From the NCBI GenBank assembly GCA_027619145.1, contig JAQCGA010000015.1:1-17591 (forward strand): a stretch of DNA of 17,591 bases, given 5' to 3'. Numbering within the stretch: position 1 is the first letter of the stretch; every line of letters starts with the position of its first letter. Below are positions 1-8,618 of the stretch, one piece after another. This DNA is from a bacterium. Lineage in GTDB: Bacteria > Latescibacterota > UBA2968 > GCA-2709665. The position numbers and the translations under genes were made by a program. A model generated the notes under the pieces. That model saw nothing but the letters and a program-made list of their open reading frames with translations. It was not told where the DNA came from and ran no database searches.

Positions 1-3000
1 GCTGGTAGCGCAGGTCGTTTTGCGTAGACTGGCTCATGCGCACGGTGGTGTTCATCTGGTTTTTCCACCGAGACTGCCACATAAATAGTGGATTATACGA
101 AATTTGTTCGGTGTCATTGGTGAGGAAGTCCGCTCCCAGCCCGCCGTCACCGCGCCGGGTATCTTCTTTTTTATACGTGAATTGGACGTTGGAGCTGGCC
201 AGAAGCCAGCGGAAAACAGGTAGTCGTTCCAGGGAGCGCCAGTTTGCCGTGAGGCTGGGGAATTCTATTTTTTCCTCTTCTGTGTTCGCATTTCCAAAGG
301 TCCAACCGTGTGTGTAGTTGGCCGAAAAAGACGTCTGGAACCCTGCGGGCAACTGCAGGCCACTACTGGCGCTGGCCTGGTCTGTTATTGTGCGCGAGTT
401 GATCCGTGTCACTCCCGCAGTATTAAAAATGGGTACCCGGGTTGTGTCTGTGAGGCCCAGTTGAAATTTGAGACCGGGGCGTTCACGGAGACCAAAGAAA
501 TTGTACTGTTTGTTGCGAAATGCATTGATTTGCAATGCCTGCAAAGTAGAGCCCATGCGTCCAACGAGACGTTTGATGGACAATTTTCCATCTTTGGTTG
601 GCCGCGCCATCGGTTGAAACATCGCGGGCAGGTTGAGACTAAATCGGGCGCTGATGCGGTTGTTGTTTCTTACCGTAAGACCGCGGCGCGCATTGCCGTA
701 CTCTGTGTTTTGCCCACCGGTTTCAACGGTTTCGTTGTAACGTGCTGAATACTGGGTGTTGATACTGAACCAGCGAGATAGGCGGGGTGTGTGATTGAAA
801 TCCACGTCCTGATTGCGGCTGGTTTCTCGCCCAAACTGGAGTTGGCCCAGTTGGAATGCATTGCGGAGGTCTCGGTTCGCGGTGATATCGTACCCGGCCG
901 TGAGACTGCGCATCGGGGCCAATCTCAGGCTGAAGGTTTCTGAGAGCGTGAAGTTTTCGGTGAGGTTGGAAATTACGTTGGAGGTGTCGCCTGATACGGC
1001 GGAGAATGATCGGCGGTCCTGGGTATTGCGGTTCACGCGCATGTTGTACCGGATGCTGGAAGGGAGGTAAAAGAACTCCATTTCTTGAACAGATTTGAAA
1101 AGTGGAAACCATTTGAAGAGTTCCAACGCGTTGCGTTGAGCAAAATTCAGGTCGTAACTGAACGTGCCACTGAAACTATTGGATTCCCGAGCATCCCGGC
1201 GTGTAATTGCCCCAGATACCGAGTTGTCTGTATTGTAATTGAGGCTGACGTTTACTTTATCAAAAAAGATCTGAGACAAGAACCGAGGGTTTTCCTTCGC
1301 TTGTGTTTTGCGAAGGGAAATGTTGAAACGCGAACCGGAGTTGATGTTGCTCTCATTTTTCTTCTGTTCAGGGGTAAGCACAATATCTGATCCGGTTCGG
1401 ATGCGTGGAATGGAGCTGTTGCGGTTGTAATTGTACCGCACGGGTATATTTGTGTTCCAGTGCTCAGGCAAAAATTTATTGAGATTCAGCTGACTGTCGA
1501 GCGAAATCTGGGTGGTTGTATTTCCTGTGGCGCGCCCCTGGAGGTCCTGAAAATCGCCACTTCGCCGCTCCATTCGGACCGTGAGATTGCCCAGGTCCGC
1601 CAGTACAGTTTGGAGGTCTAGCAAGGCCGAGACCGCTTTTTTCTTTCGGATCTGGTCCAGTCGAAGTTCGTCCAACCAGATTTCGTTTTCTCCTTCCAAT
1701 ACGAAATCGCCCCGGTTGCGTACGCCCACCGTGAACGATTTGATATTTGAAAGTGCGGGGTCTCCACGCACAATGTAGGTGGCGCCCCCGTGTTCAATTT
1801 GTACGAAGTTACTTTCTCTCTTGTACTGGGCTCGAATGGTTTCTTCGCCCAGATCGACAGCCACGGTATCTGAAGAGGCGCGTCCGGCGGACCTCAGGTC
1901 CAGGAGTTGGCCTTTGAGTTGCGTCATTAATTCCAGGTCGATTTCGAAATTGTTGTAATTTTCCGCCCAGTCTCTATAGACGCGCTTTCTGTATTCATAG
2001 AAATTGAGTGTATCCCCGTTGATGGGCGCAAAACGAAGGAACAGCTCCACTGGACTGAGTGCGCCGCCTGCGCTGTCTGGAAGTACGGGGAACGTACGTT
2101 CATAGGTGGACGAAGAGGGGTTGCCGCCATGGACGAACATGGTCATCAGGCCGTATTGTGTATAATTCTGGCCCTGAAAAAATGTTCGCGATGCAGAGAC
2201 GGATTGCCCGGGTTGCAGGTCTTCAAATTTGAGAGCAAGCGAACGTTCGAGTTGTTCGCGGCCGGTGGTGGGGTCCACTTCACGTTCGAGATCGGGTGGT
2301 GCCCGGTAGACATTGTTGTCCGTGCCGATTGTGGCCACTTTAAAGTCGCCGGCACCCTGTGCTTGTGCGGAAGGCGATTCGTCTTCCAGCCAATCACTGC
2401 CTACAATATCCAGAGCGTAGAGGTTCACGGTGGTGGTGTCGTCGTGCTCAATCCATACTCGGGCAAAATCCACGGCTGTCGCGAAGGTGGTATCCGGGTT
2501 CCCTTCGCCTGTGCGGGGTGCATTTTTTCCACGAAGAGGAATGCGCAAGAGACGCCAGGGTTGGTCGGAGGGGTCAGACTGGCTTCCTACTACGAGCACG
2601 GAAGGCCCGGAGTAGGTACGCGATCCCGGCTGGATTCCGAGGTCTGTGCGGAGGTCCACGCTGTAGCGCAGGTAACTGTCTCGTGTATCCAGAATCCCGT
2701 TGCGGTTCAGGTCTTCGGTGTCCGGAGATTGTTCACGTTCCGCGTTGTTGCTCTGGGTGCCGTTTACACCGGGTGGGTATCGCAGGCGCGAGTCGGTTTG
2801 TGTAAAATCTACATCTTTAAAGTTGTCAGCTGAAGGGTCATCGGGGACGGTGAAATTTGGGTAGATGAGTTTAAAAACGGAGTCTTCCTGAGCATCTGTA
2901 AGCCCGTCCAGGCCAATATCTTCTTCGGTGGTGGCTACGTCGTCTCCGGTAGGGAAGCCGGGGAGCGGTTTGTCTTCTGTGCGAAAATCAGACCCACGCG

Positions 3001-5794
3001 GGTTGCGTGCGTCCAGGGGAAGATCTTGTTTTTCAGACATTTCACCCAGGTCAATGTGTAGTTTTCCGGTATTGCCCCGAATCCATATCTCCAGGAATTT
3101 AGACCGGGACAGGTCCAGGCCTACCAGGTAGCTCTGAATTCCACCCCAGGACACTTGAGGGGTACCTCCGGATGGATTGCGCGATGTCTCGGGGAATGTG
3201 GTACCGTCTGCATAAGAACGAAAGGGTTCAAAGCGCAAAGTAAAAATGTCTACAATGCTTTGCTCAACGGGAATGTCGTCTCGGCCGGGCTGGATGTCAT
3301 AAATGGAAATTCGGTCCCGTTCCACGGGGTTGTACCAGGTCAGGCGACCTCGTCGGAGGTTGATTTTTGCATCATCTAGCGTGGGGGTACTGGATCGGTT
3401 CCAGACAAATTTGAACATGCTTAGCGACAATCTGTTTTCAGAACCTTCAAAATCATCGATGTAAGCTACGTTTTTTGTATTGGGGTTTGGCAGGCTCTGG
3501 GCAATTTCAACGTCCAGATTTAACGACGAAGGGGTTTCTGTTGTAACGAAAGGTAGGCTGTTGACAAAGTCCGTGAGAATCTGCGGTTTAAACCGGAAAC
3601 GTCCGTTGGCGTCCCAGATGAGGGTCCGGGCAGGTTCTTCGCCTACTCGAACGCGCTGCGCCGGGGCGCTTTGGCTGCTGTAAAGCAACGTCATGCCTAC
3701 CAGCGATTGTTTGTCTCTAAAAGGATGCTCAACCCGAATGCCCAGCAGGCTTTTTTGTCCCGAACTGAAACCGAAGATGTCTTTGGACCCGTAGTTAATG
3801 ATCAGGTTGGCGGAAGGGTCAGCGGCCAGCGTTGCCGCATCGCTCATCAAACGCACGGAACCGAACTGGTAATCTATGGTGTAATCTTGTCCGCGCACAA
3901 GTCTCCGATTGTTGAGGATGACTTCTTCGCTGTCTTCAATGATGCCGAATCCCAGGTTGAACTCCGTGGCCTGGCTTCTGGAACGGATGCGCATGAAATA
4001 CTTGGTTTTTTCTGCTCGTGTGGTGGTGTTTGTGGTGCTGTAAATTTCAGGCACACGTGTTTCCAGACCAGAGGCCCCCGTGCCCTCTCCTCCAAAAGGC
4101 TCCAGATCTGGGAAAACGAGGTGGCCCAGGGCCAGGTTCAAGCCGGGGAGTTCGTTGCCGCCATCTATGTCAATAATATTGTCTGGTGGAGAAGATTCGG
4201 AGGAACCGTTTGTATGTGTATCCAGTTCAAAGACTTGGAGGTAGGGGGTACCTTGCTGGTTATCTACAGGTTCTTGGCCTGAAACATCCCGGAAGATTTC
4301 GAGTTCGAAGCCTTCTGGCTCGATGACCCGGCTACGAAGGCTGTAGACGTTTCTCCAGGAGAGGTCCCAGGTGGGGAATTCTGGACGCTGCTGCCTGGCT
4401 TTGATGAGTTTGAGCCGGATTGGAGTAGGGCTGGCGGGATCCTGGATGAAGTTCAGATCTCCGAATGTGCGGCCGTCGCTGGTCTGGTAGGCTACGGCCA
4501 GGGCAAACCCGGGGTTGATCCGGCCGAGTTTCATGATCAGGTACCCTCTTGCATCGACAAGAAACTCGTCCCGGTCGAGTTCGTGGAACGATCCTTCTTC
4601 TACGCCGCCGTTGACTTCGGCAGAACCCGTGGTGTTGGGCGTGCCGTCGGTGTTCCAGTCCGCGAAGGCTGCGCCTGGTCCGGCGCGCTGTTCAATGTCA
4701 TTGATATCGTTAAAGTCGTTAATGAATACGCGCATCGAATTTACATCTACCAGGTCCGACCCCGCTGGCTGGTTCGGAAAGGCTGTGCGGTAGACCTTGT
4801 CCAGGAAAAAATATTGATCTTCCAGGTAGTCGTAGTCGCGCACTTCAATGGCCGTTTCCTCGGCCTGACCCTGGAATGATTTTCGGTTGTTTGCACCTTT
4901 GTCCTGAGTGGTAACCACGGTGATATCGAGGCCACCCAGTCGGCCTCTGCCTTTGATACCGAAGAGGCCGCCGCGTGTGGGAGAGTTGAATCCGATGAGG
5001 CGCGTTCCAGAAAGACTCAGCGAGGTGCTACCGGCTTCGATTTCCTGAATGATGCCATCTTCTTCGCCTTCGTAGCGCAATTTGAGGGATTCGCCAATGT
5101 CTACTTGCCCCCGGCTGTCTTGCTGAAGGTTGATGGTGATGCGGTCCCCGATGGTACCCTGTACGTTGAGCTGAGATTCTTGCTCGAAATTGATGGTGAA
5201 CCCCTGCGCAGACCGCGTGCTAGCTGTTTGTGCCTGGCCAGCGGTGGACTGATTGATGCCCGAAAGATCAATGCGGCGTGAGCCGGTGATTTTGATATTG
5301 GTCTGGCCTTCGCCTGTAATGGCACTGAGGCCCTTGGGGACATTGACCGGAATTGTGAAATTGACCAGTCCACCCCCTCCACCTTCGCTCCGTTCTTTGG
5401 CTTTTTCTCTGAGTTTTTCCGAAGCAAAGCGTTCCAGGTCTGCAGCATATTTGTAATGGGCGAATTGACCCAAAGAAACCAGTACCGGCAGACCGTATCG
5501 CTGGCCGCCCACGGTGCGGTACGCGAGCAGGGTTCGATCTTCGAAATTGTGAAACACAATGCGGGTTTGAACCAGACTGCGCCGGCGCGGCAACAGGGGA
5601 GGCCCTGCCGTAGAAATGGATAGTTCACCTGGTTTTTCAGGAATGAGGAAGGGCTCCAGTGGTGCGGGAGCCAGTTTTGCACGAATGCCGGGGGAGGCAC
5701 TCACAGCAGAGGGGCCTACAAGGAAGGCGATGAGGAACAGAAAACAGGCCTGGTTTCGCAGGCAGAAAGAACGGCAGATTTGAAAATGCGGCAT
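1..5794 (-). CDS. sprA: SprA, type IX secretion outer-membrane translocon protein (C-terminus cut by the window edge)
   Basis: SprA forms the very large outer-membrane beta-barrel through which type IX secretion substrates leave the cell; in gliding Bacteroidetes it is also needed for motility. The reading frame is open from ATG 5794-5792 to the left edge, 1,931 whole codons, against about 2,400 residues for Flavobacterium SprA, so the last part is missing. I read the frame through without a stop. Residues 1-33 look like a Sec signal peptide (hydrophobic core FLFLIAFLVG, cleavage after VSA). The region at about 150-260 (SRRIDLSG, GFTINFEQESQLNVQGTIGD, RGGLFGIKGRGRLGGLDIT) and the signature NTKNVAYIDDFEG near residue 780 are characteristic of SprA. 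The remainder is rich in alternating aromatic/polar beta-strand sequence with many N, R and T, as expected of a barrel. Only a weak GAGA precedes the ATG. It is divergent from lptFG. The call is firm; the secretion system itself cannot be verified here because no other T9SS gene is in view. Confidence 0.93.
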   Translation of the reverse strand, partial: MPHFQICRSFCLRNQACFLFLIAFLVGPSAVSASPGIRAKLAPAPLEPFLIPEKPGELSISTAGPPLLPRRRSLVQTRIVFHNFEDRTLLAYRTVGGQRYGLPVLVSLGQFAHYKYAADLERFASEKLREKAKERSEGGGGGLVNFTIPVNVPKGLSAITGEGQTNIKITGSRRIDLSGINQSTAGQAQTASTRSAQGFTINFEQESQLNVQGTIGDRITINLQQDSRGQVDIGESLKLRYEGEEDGIIQEIEAGSTSLSLSGTRLIGFNSPTRGGLFGIKGRGRLGGLDITVVTTQDKGANNRKSFQGQAEETAIEVRDYDYLEDQYFFLDKVYRTAFPNQPAGSDLVDVNSMRVFINDFNDINDIEQRAGPGAAFADWNTDGTPNTTGSAEVNGGVEEGSFHELDRDEFLVDARGYLIMKLGRINPGFALAVAYQTSDGRTFGDLNFIQDPASPTPIRLKLIKARQQRPEFPTWDLSWRNVYSLRSRVIEPEGFELEIFRDVSGQEPVDNQQGTPYLQVFELDTHTNGSSESSPPDNIIDIDGGNELPGLNLALGHLVFPDLEPFGGEGTGASGLETRVPEIYSTTNTTTRAEKTKYFMRIRSRSQATEFNLGFGIIEDSEEVILNNRRLVRGQDYTIDYQFGSVRLMSDAATLAADPSANLIINYGSKDIFGFSSGQKSLLGIRVEHPFRDKQSLVGMTLLYSSQSAPAQRVRVGEEPARTLIWDANGRFRFKPQILTDFVNSLPFVTTETPSSLNLDVEIAQSLPNPNTKNVAYIDDFEGSENRLSLSMFKFVWNRSSTPTLDDAKINLRRGRLTWYNPVERDRISIYDIQPGRDDIPVEQSIVDIFTLRFEPFRSYADGTTFPETSRNPSGGTPQVSWGGIQSYLVGLDLSRSKFLEIWIRGNTGKLHIDLGEMSEKQDLPLDARNPRGSDFRTEDKPLPGFPTGDDVATTEEDIGLDGLTDAQEDSVFKLIYPNFTVPDDPSADNFKDVDFTQTDSRLRYPPGVNGTQSNNAEREQSPDTEDLNRNGILDTRDSYLRYSVDLRTDLGIQPGSRTYSGPSVLVVGSQSDPSDQPWRLLRIPLRGKNAPRTGEGNPDTTFATAVDFARVWIEHDDTTTVNLYALDIVGSDWLEDESPSAQAQGAGDFKVATIGTDNNVYRAPPDLEREVDPTTGREQLERSLALKFEDLQPGQSVSASRTFFQGQNYTQYGLMTMFVHGGNPSSSTYERTFPVLPDSAGGALSPVELFLRFAPINGDTLNFYEYRKRVYRDWAENYNNFEIDLELMTQLKGQLLDLRSAGRASSDTVAVDLGEETIRAQYKRESNFVQIEHGGATYIVRGDPALSNIKSFTVGVRNRGDFVLEGENEIWLDELRLDQIRKKKAVSALLDLQTVLADLGNLTVRMERRSGDFQDLQGRATGNTTTQISLDSQLNLNKFLPEHWNTNIPVRYNYNRNSSIPRIRTGSDIVLTPEQKKNESNINSGSRFNISLRKTQAKENPRFLSQIFFDKVNVSLNYNTDNSVSGAITRRDARESNSFSGTFSYDLNFAQRNALELFKWFPLFKSVQEMEFFYLPSSIRYNMRVNRNTQDRRSFSAVSGDTSNVISNLTENFTLSETFSLRLAPMRSLTAGYDITANRDLRNAFQLGQLQFGRETSRNQDVDFNHTPRLSRWFSINTQYSARYNETVETGGQNTEYGNARRGLTVRNNNRISARFSLNLPAMFQPMARPTKDGKLSIKRLVGRMGSTLQALQINAFRNKQYNFFGLRERPGLKFQLGLTDTTRVPIFNTAGVTRINSRTITDQASASSGLQLPAGFQTSFSANYTHGWTFGNANTEEEKIEFPSLTANWRSLERLPVFRWLLASSNVQFTYKKEDTRRGDGGLGADFLTNDTEQISYNPLFMWQSRWKNQMNTTVRMSQSTQNDLRYQ

Positions 5795-5906
5795 AATGGG
5801 TCTCTTGAAGTCGGGCAAGACACTTGCAGGCTTCAGGGGCGGCCCCGACGCCGGGCGTGGCCCAGGTGCGGAATGGATGCGTAAAAACACTATTGAACAG
5901 CCGATA

Positions 5907-5935
5907 ATAATACCATACGTAGCGAGAAAGATCAA
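5907..5935 (-). promoter_or_regulatory. Predicted sigma-70-type promoter for sprA
   Basis: Reading the minus strand, TTGATC (5935-5930) is followed by a 17-base spacer and TATTAT (5912-5907), five of six matches to TATAAT, with a TG one base upstream (extended -10). A start near 5900 would give a leader of about 105 nt before the sprA ATG. This is a prediction from the sequence only. Confidence 0.6.
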
Positions 5936-5985
5936 GGGAAAATCCGGAGCCGGCTTGGAGTCTGTGGGCAACGTAGGAATGGGCA

Positions 5986-6013
5986 TTCACAGGACGCCGG
6001 TAGGATGTATAAA
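5986..6013 (+). promoter_or_regulatory. Predicted sigma-70-type promoter for lptFG
   Basis: TTCACA (5986-5991, five of six matches to TTGACA), a 16-base spacer and TATAAA (6008-6013, five of six matches to TATAAT). Transcription would start near 6020 and give a leader of about 178 nt. A weaker alternative is TATATT at 6125-6130, nearer the gene, but its -35 region is poor. Confidence 0.5.
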
Positions 6014-6197
6014 GACAAAGAAAACCGGACAAACAAAGAATGACACACAAGCAAGCAGGAACGCATTCTCCTGTTGGGACTGCAACGTTCAGGGAAACGG
6101 GCTTCCCGTTGTGGTCAAAATGCCTTATATTGGTGCCGGATTCAGCGAGTTACAACTTTAACTCTTTTGTAATCATAAGGTTCCCCGGAGGTTTGGC

Positions 6198-7502
6198 ATG
6201 ATCCTGGCCCGGTATGCATTGAAAGAACATCTGGCTCCTTTTCTGCTTAGTTTCTGCGTTATCATGTTTTTGCTGGTGGTGGATCTGATCTTGCAGAAAA
6301 TGGACCTGATTTTGGGGAAGGGGGTTCCTGCTGCAGTGGTGCTGGAGCTTTTTTTCTTGAATACGGCCTGGATGGTAGCCCTGGCTGTGCCAATGGCTGT
6401 GCTGGTGGCCTCGTTGATGGCATTTGGGCGCCTGAGCGCAGACCACGAGATTGTGGCGATGCGCGGGCTGGGCGTTGGGGTGTACCAGGTGTTTCTTCCC
6501 GTCCTGATTGCCGCAGTGGTTCTGGGCGGGTTACTGGTTGTATTCAATGACCGCGTGCTGCCCGAGTTTAACTATCGGGGGCGTCTTCTGATGGGTGATA
6601 TTCAGCGTAAACGACCCACGGTAGCTCTGGAAGGGCGAACCGGAATCTTAATTCAAGATTTTGACAATTTCAAAATCTTGATTGGAGGAATTGATGAGCA
6701 AACGTCTCATCTCAAAGATCTGGTCATTTACAAATACGAGCCCGGTGGGTACCCTACCACGATTGTGGCAGCGGAGGGCCAGGTACAGTTTACGACGCAA
6801 ACCGATGAAGCACTGCTGGTTCTCAAACACGGAGAGATTCACCGCGTCGATGAAAAGGACCCTGCGATCTATTTGCACGCTCATTTCGAGAAGCAGGTTC
6901 TCCGGTTGGGCGATGCGGGTCGGCAGTTTTCTCGCACGGCTTCGACCTACCGCTCGGATCGGGAGTTGGGTCTTGGTGCAATGCAGGAACGCGTAGACAG
7001 GTCGCGGGCCGAGGCTGACGATCGGAGGACTGCTGCTTTGCAGCGTGTGGGCGTGTTCTGTAGACGATTGCTGATCGAAAATAACCTGGGGAGTCGGCCA
7101 TACGTTGATTTTTTTGATTTTGCGGCCCAGATGCAGGCCGATGCAGCGATCGCAGACCATAAATATCGGCAAGCCGACCGATACCTGGTGGAAATTCATA
7201 AAAAATTGTCCATTCCGGTGGCGTGTGTGGTGTTTGTGCTGGTGGGTGCACCGCTTGGAATTCGGACCAGGGGGAACAACCCCGCCATTGGTGCAGGCAT
7301 CAGTATTGGTTTTTTCTTGTTGTGGTGGTTGTGTCTGATTGGCGGAGAAACGCTGGCGGACAGAGGCCACGTAGCGCCCTGGTTGGCGATGTGGTTTCCA
7401 AATCTATTTCTGGTTCTTGCGGGAGGCTGGTTATCTGTTCAGACGGTTTTTGAGCAAGTTCCGTGGCCGTTTGGGCGAAGAGGTGAGTCATGCGGATCTT
7501 GA
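6198..7502 (+). CDS. lptF: LPS export ABC transporter permease LptF (YjgP/YjgQ family)
   Basis: LptF is one of the two inner-membrane permease subunits that, with the LptB ATPase, pull lipopolysaccharide out of the inner membrane and pass it to the periplasmic Lpt bridge. The 434-residue product has the family pattern: amino-terminal ARYALKEHLAPFLLS entering the first membrane helix, two more helices to about residue 120, a periplasmic beta-rich domain (about 125-235), then the carboxy-terminal trio of helices starting at HKKLSIPVACVVFVLVGAPLG with the typical RTRGNN loop. Start ATG 6198 has GGAGG at 6187-6191, six bases upstream. It overlaps lptG by 13 bp, implying translational coupling. 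It is longer than typical LptF (about 360 residues) because of an insertion of roughly 80 mostly charged residues between the beta domain and the last helices. Assignment as F rather than G rests on gene order and length. Confidence 0.9.
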   Translation: MILARYALKEHLAPFLLSFCVIMFLLVVDLILQKMDLILGKGVPAAVVLELFFLNTAWMVALAVPMAVLVASLMAFGRLSADHEIVAMRGLGVGVYQVFLPVLIAAVVLGGLLVVFNDRVLPEFNYRGRLLMGDIQRKRPTVALEGRTGILIQDFDNFKILIGGIDEQTSHLKDLVIYKYEPGGYPTTIVAAEGQVQFTTQTDEALLVLKHGEIHRVDEKDPAIYLHAHFEKQVLRLGDAGRQFSRTASTYRSDRELGLGAMQERVDRSRAEADDRRTAALQRVGVFCRRLLIENNLGSRPYVDFFDFAAQMQADAAIADHKYRQADRYLVEIHKKLSIPVACVVFVLVGAPLGIRTRGNNPAIGAGISIGFFLLWWLCLIGGETLADRGHVAPWLAMWFPNLFLVLAGGWLSVQTVFEQVPWPFGRRGESCGS

Positions 7503-8563
7503 GCCGGTACGTTCAGCGGCAATTCCTGTTGCACTTCTTGTTGTGCTATGTGGGTTTCCTGTGCATTTTTACGGTCGTGGACCTGGCGGGCAGGCTGAGC
7601 GCATTCCTGGACCAGCAGGTTCCGGCCAGCCTGATTGTCATGTACTATATCTGGTCGATTCCATACTTCTCTGTGTTGATTTTGCCCATGGCCACGTTGT
7701 TGGCCAGCCTGTTGTGTTTTGGGAATCTGGCGCGTAAGGGTGAACTGGTTGCTATGAAAGCTGCCGGGATTAGCCTCTATCGCATTGTGATGCCCGTACT
7801 GGGTGTCTCCCTGCTGATCAGTATTGCAGCAACCGTGCTTACGGACCGGGCAATGCCGGTAGCCACTCAACGTCGGCAGGCTGTGGAGCGAGGAGAAAAT
7901 CCTGCCGCAAGACGACCGTTGCGTGCGCAGGTTGTGCTACGCGATGTGCGGGGTCAGATTTTGTCCGTACGCACCTATTTCCGAACCCAAACCAGAGGGG
8001 AGCAGGTGACGTTGGATCGGTACCGGGGACGGAAGTTACTTCGAAAAGTTCGCGCAGAGAAGATGGTGTGGGAGGAAGATACCTGGGTATTCTACAAGGG
8101 CGAAGTGCGAACCTTTGGGGAAGATGCAGGGCAAGAAACGGTACAGAGGTTTGAGGTGATGCCCGCGCTGGGACTTACATTGCTGCCGGAGGATCTGGAT
8201 CGTGAAAGCCGAGATACGGACCAGATGAGTTACCAGGCCCTGGAGGCATATATACAGCGCAAGCTGCAGAACGGGGAGCCCGCAGCAAAAGAGGAAGTGG
8301 GGCTCCATATGCGTCTGGCATTCCCATTTGCCGCGTTTGTTATGGCCCTGTTTGGCATTCCGCTTTCATCCAGAACTCGCCGGGCGGGGAAACCTTTGCT
8401 GGTAGGTATTTGCCTGCTGGTATCATTTATATATTATGGTAGCATTCAGGCTGGGCGGGTTCTGGGCTGGAATAGTATCGTGTCTCCATTCCTGGGCGCG
8501 TGGGCTGCCAACTTGCTCTTTATGGCCGTGGGTATTGTGATGCTGGTGCGGACACATAAATAG
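7490..8563 (+). CDS. lptG: LPS export ABC transporter permease LptG (YjgP/YjgQ family)
   Basis: This is the second permease subunit of the LPS exporter, partner of the upstream LptF; the LptB ATPase is not in the window. The 357-residue product begins MRILSRYVQRQFLLHF, the standard YjgQ amino terminus, with three membrane helices up to about residue 120 (the loop FGNLARKGELVAMKAAGIS is typical), a periplasmic domain at about 125-270, and carboxy-terminal helices from LHMRLAFPFAAFVMALFGIPL onward. The start at 7490 lies inside the end of lptF, with GAGGTGAG just ahead of it as the ribosome binding site. Length is normal for the family. Transcription most likely comes from the promoter upstream of lptF, and the stop codon is built into a long hairpin. 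Confidence 0.92.
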   Translation: MRILSRYVQRQFLLHFLLCYVGFLCIFTVVDLAGRLSAFLDQQVPASLIVMYYIWSIPYFSVLILPMATLLASLLCFGNLARKGELVAMKAAGISLYRIVMPVLGVSLLISIAATVLTDRAMPVATQRRQAVERGENPAARRPLRAQVVLRDVRGQILSVRTYFRTQTRGEQVTLDRYRGRKLLRKVRAEKMVWEEDTWVFYKGEVRTFGEDAGQETVQRFEVMPALGLTLLPEDLDRESRDTDQMSYQALEAYIQRKLQNGEPAAKEEVGLHMRLAFPFAAFVMALFGIPLSSRTRRAGKPLLVGICLLVSFIYYGSIQAGRVLGWNSIVSPFLGAWAANLLFMAVGIVMLVRTHK

Positions 8564-8588
8564 GGAAGAGGCTTTGCCCCTTCCCTAT
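8560..8588 (+). terminator. Hairpin between convergent lptG and M23 peptidase genes
   Basis: Arms at 8560-8572 and 8576-8588 form 13 paired positions (one A-C mismatch) around a TTT loop; the lptG stop codon is within the first arm. There is no T-tract on the plus side and only a short TTTAT on the minus side. It probably limits read-through between the converging genes, but it is not a textbook intrinsic terminator. Confidence 0.55.
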
Positions 8589-8618
8589 CCGTAAGATGGT
8601 ATGATTTGAAGAACATGC

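Larger units (their letters stand above)
5795..6197. other. Divergent intergenic region between sprA and lptF
   Basis: This is 403 bases without a convincing gene. It holds back-to-back sigma-70-like promoters (sprA at 5907-5935, lptF at 5986-6013) whose cores lie only about 50 bp apart. The sprA leader contains a GC-rich block at 5836-5863, including the odd palindrome GGGGC-G-GCCCC at 5836-5846. The lptF leader contains a short perfect hairpin, AACGGG-CTT-CCCGTT, at 6096-6110. The open frame on the plus strand from 5796 to 6161 has no ribosome binding site and no recognisable protein features. Confidence 0.7.

Noticed and set aside
2129..2833. Plus-strand open frame of 234 codons inside sprA
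   Set aside because: It is in codon register with the real sprA frame on the other strand and has no ribosome binding site or recognisable domain. The minus strand reads as continuous SprA.
5796..6161. Plus-strand frame of 121 codons in the sprA-lptF gap
   Set aside because: No ribosome binding site, low-complexity composition, and it covers both predicted promoters.
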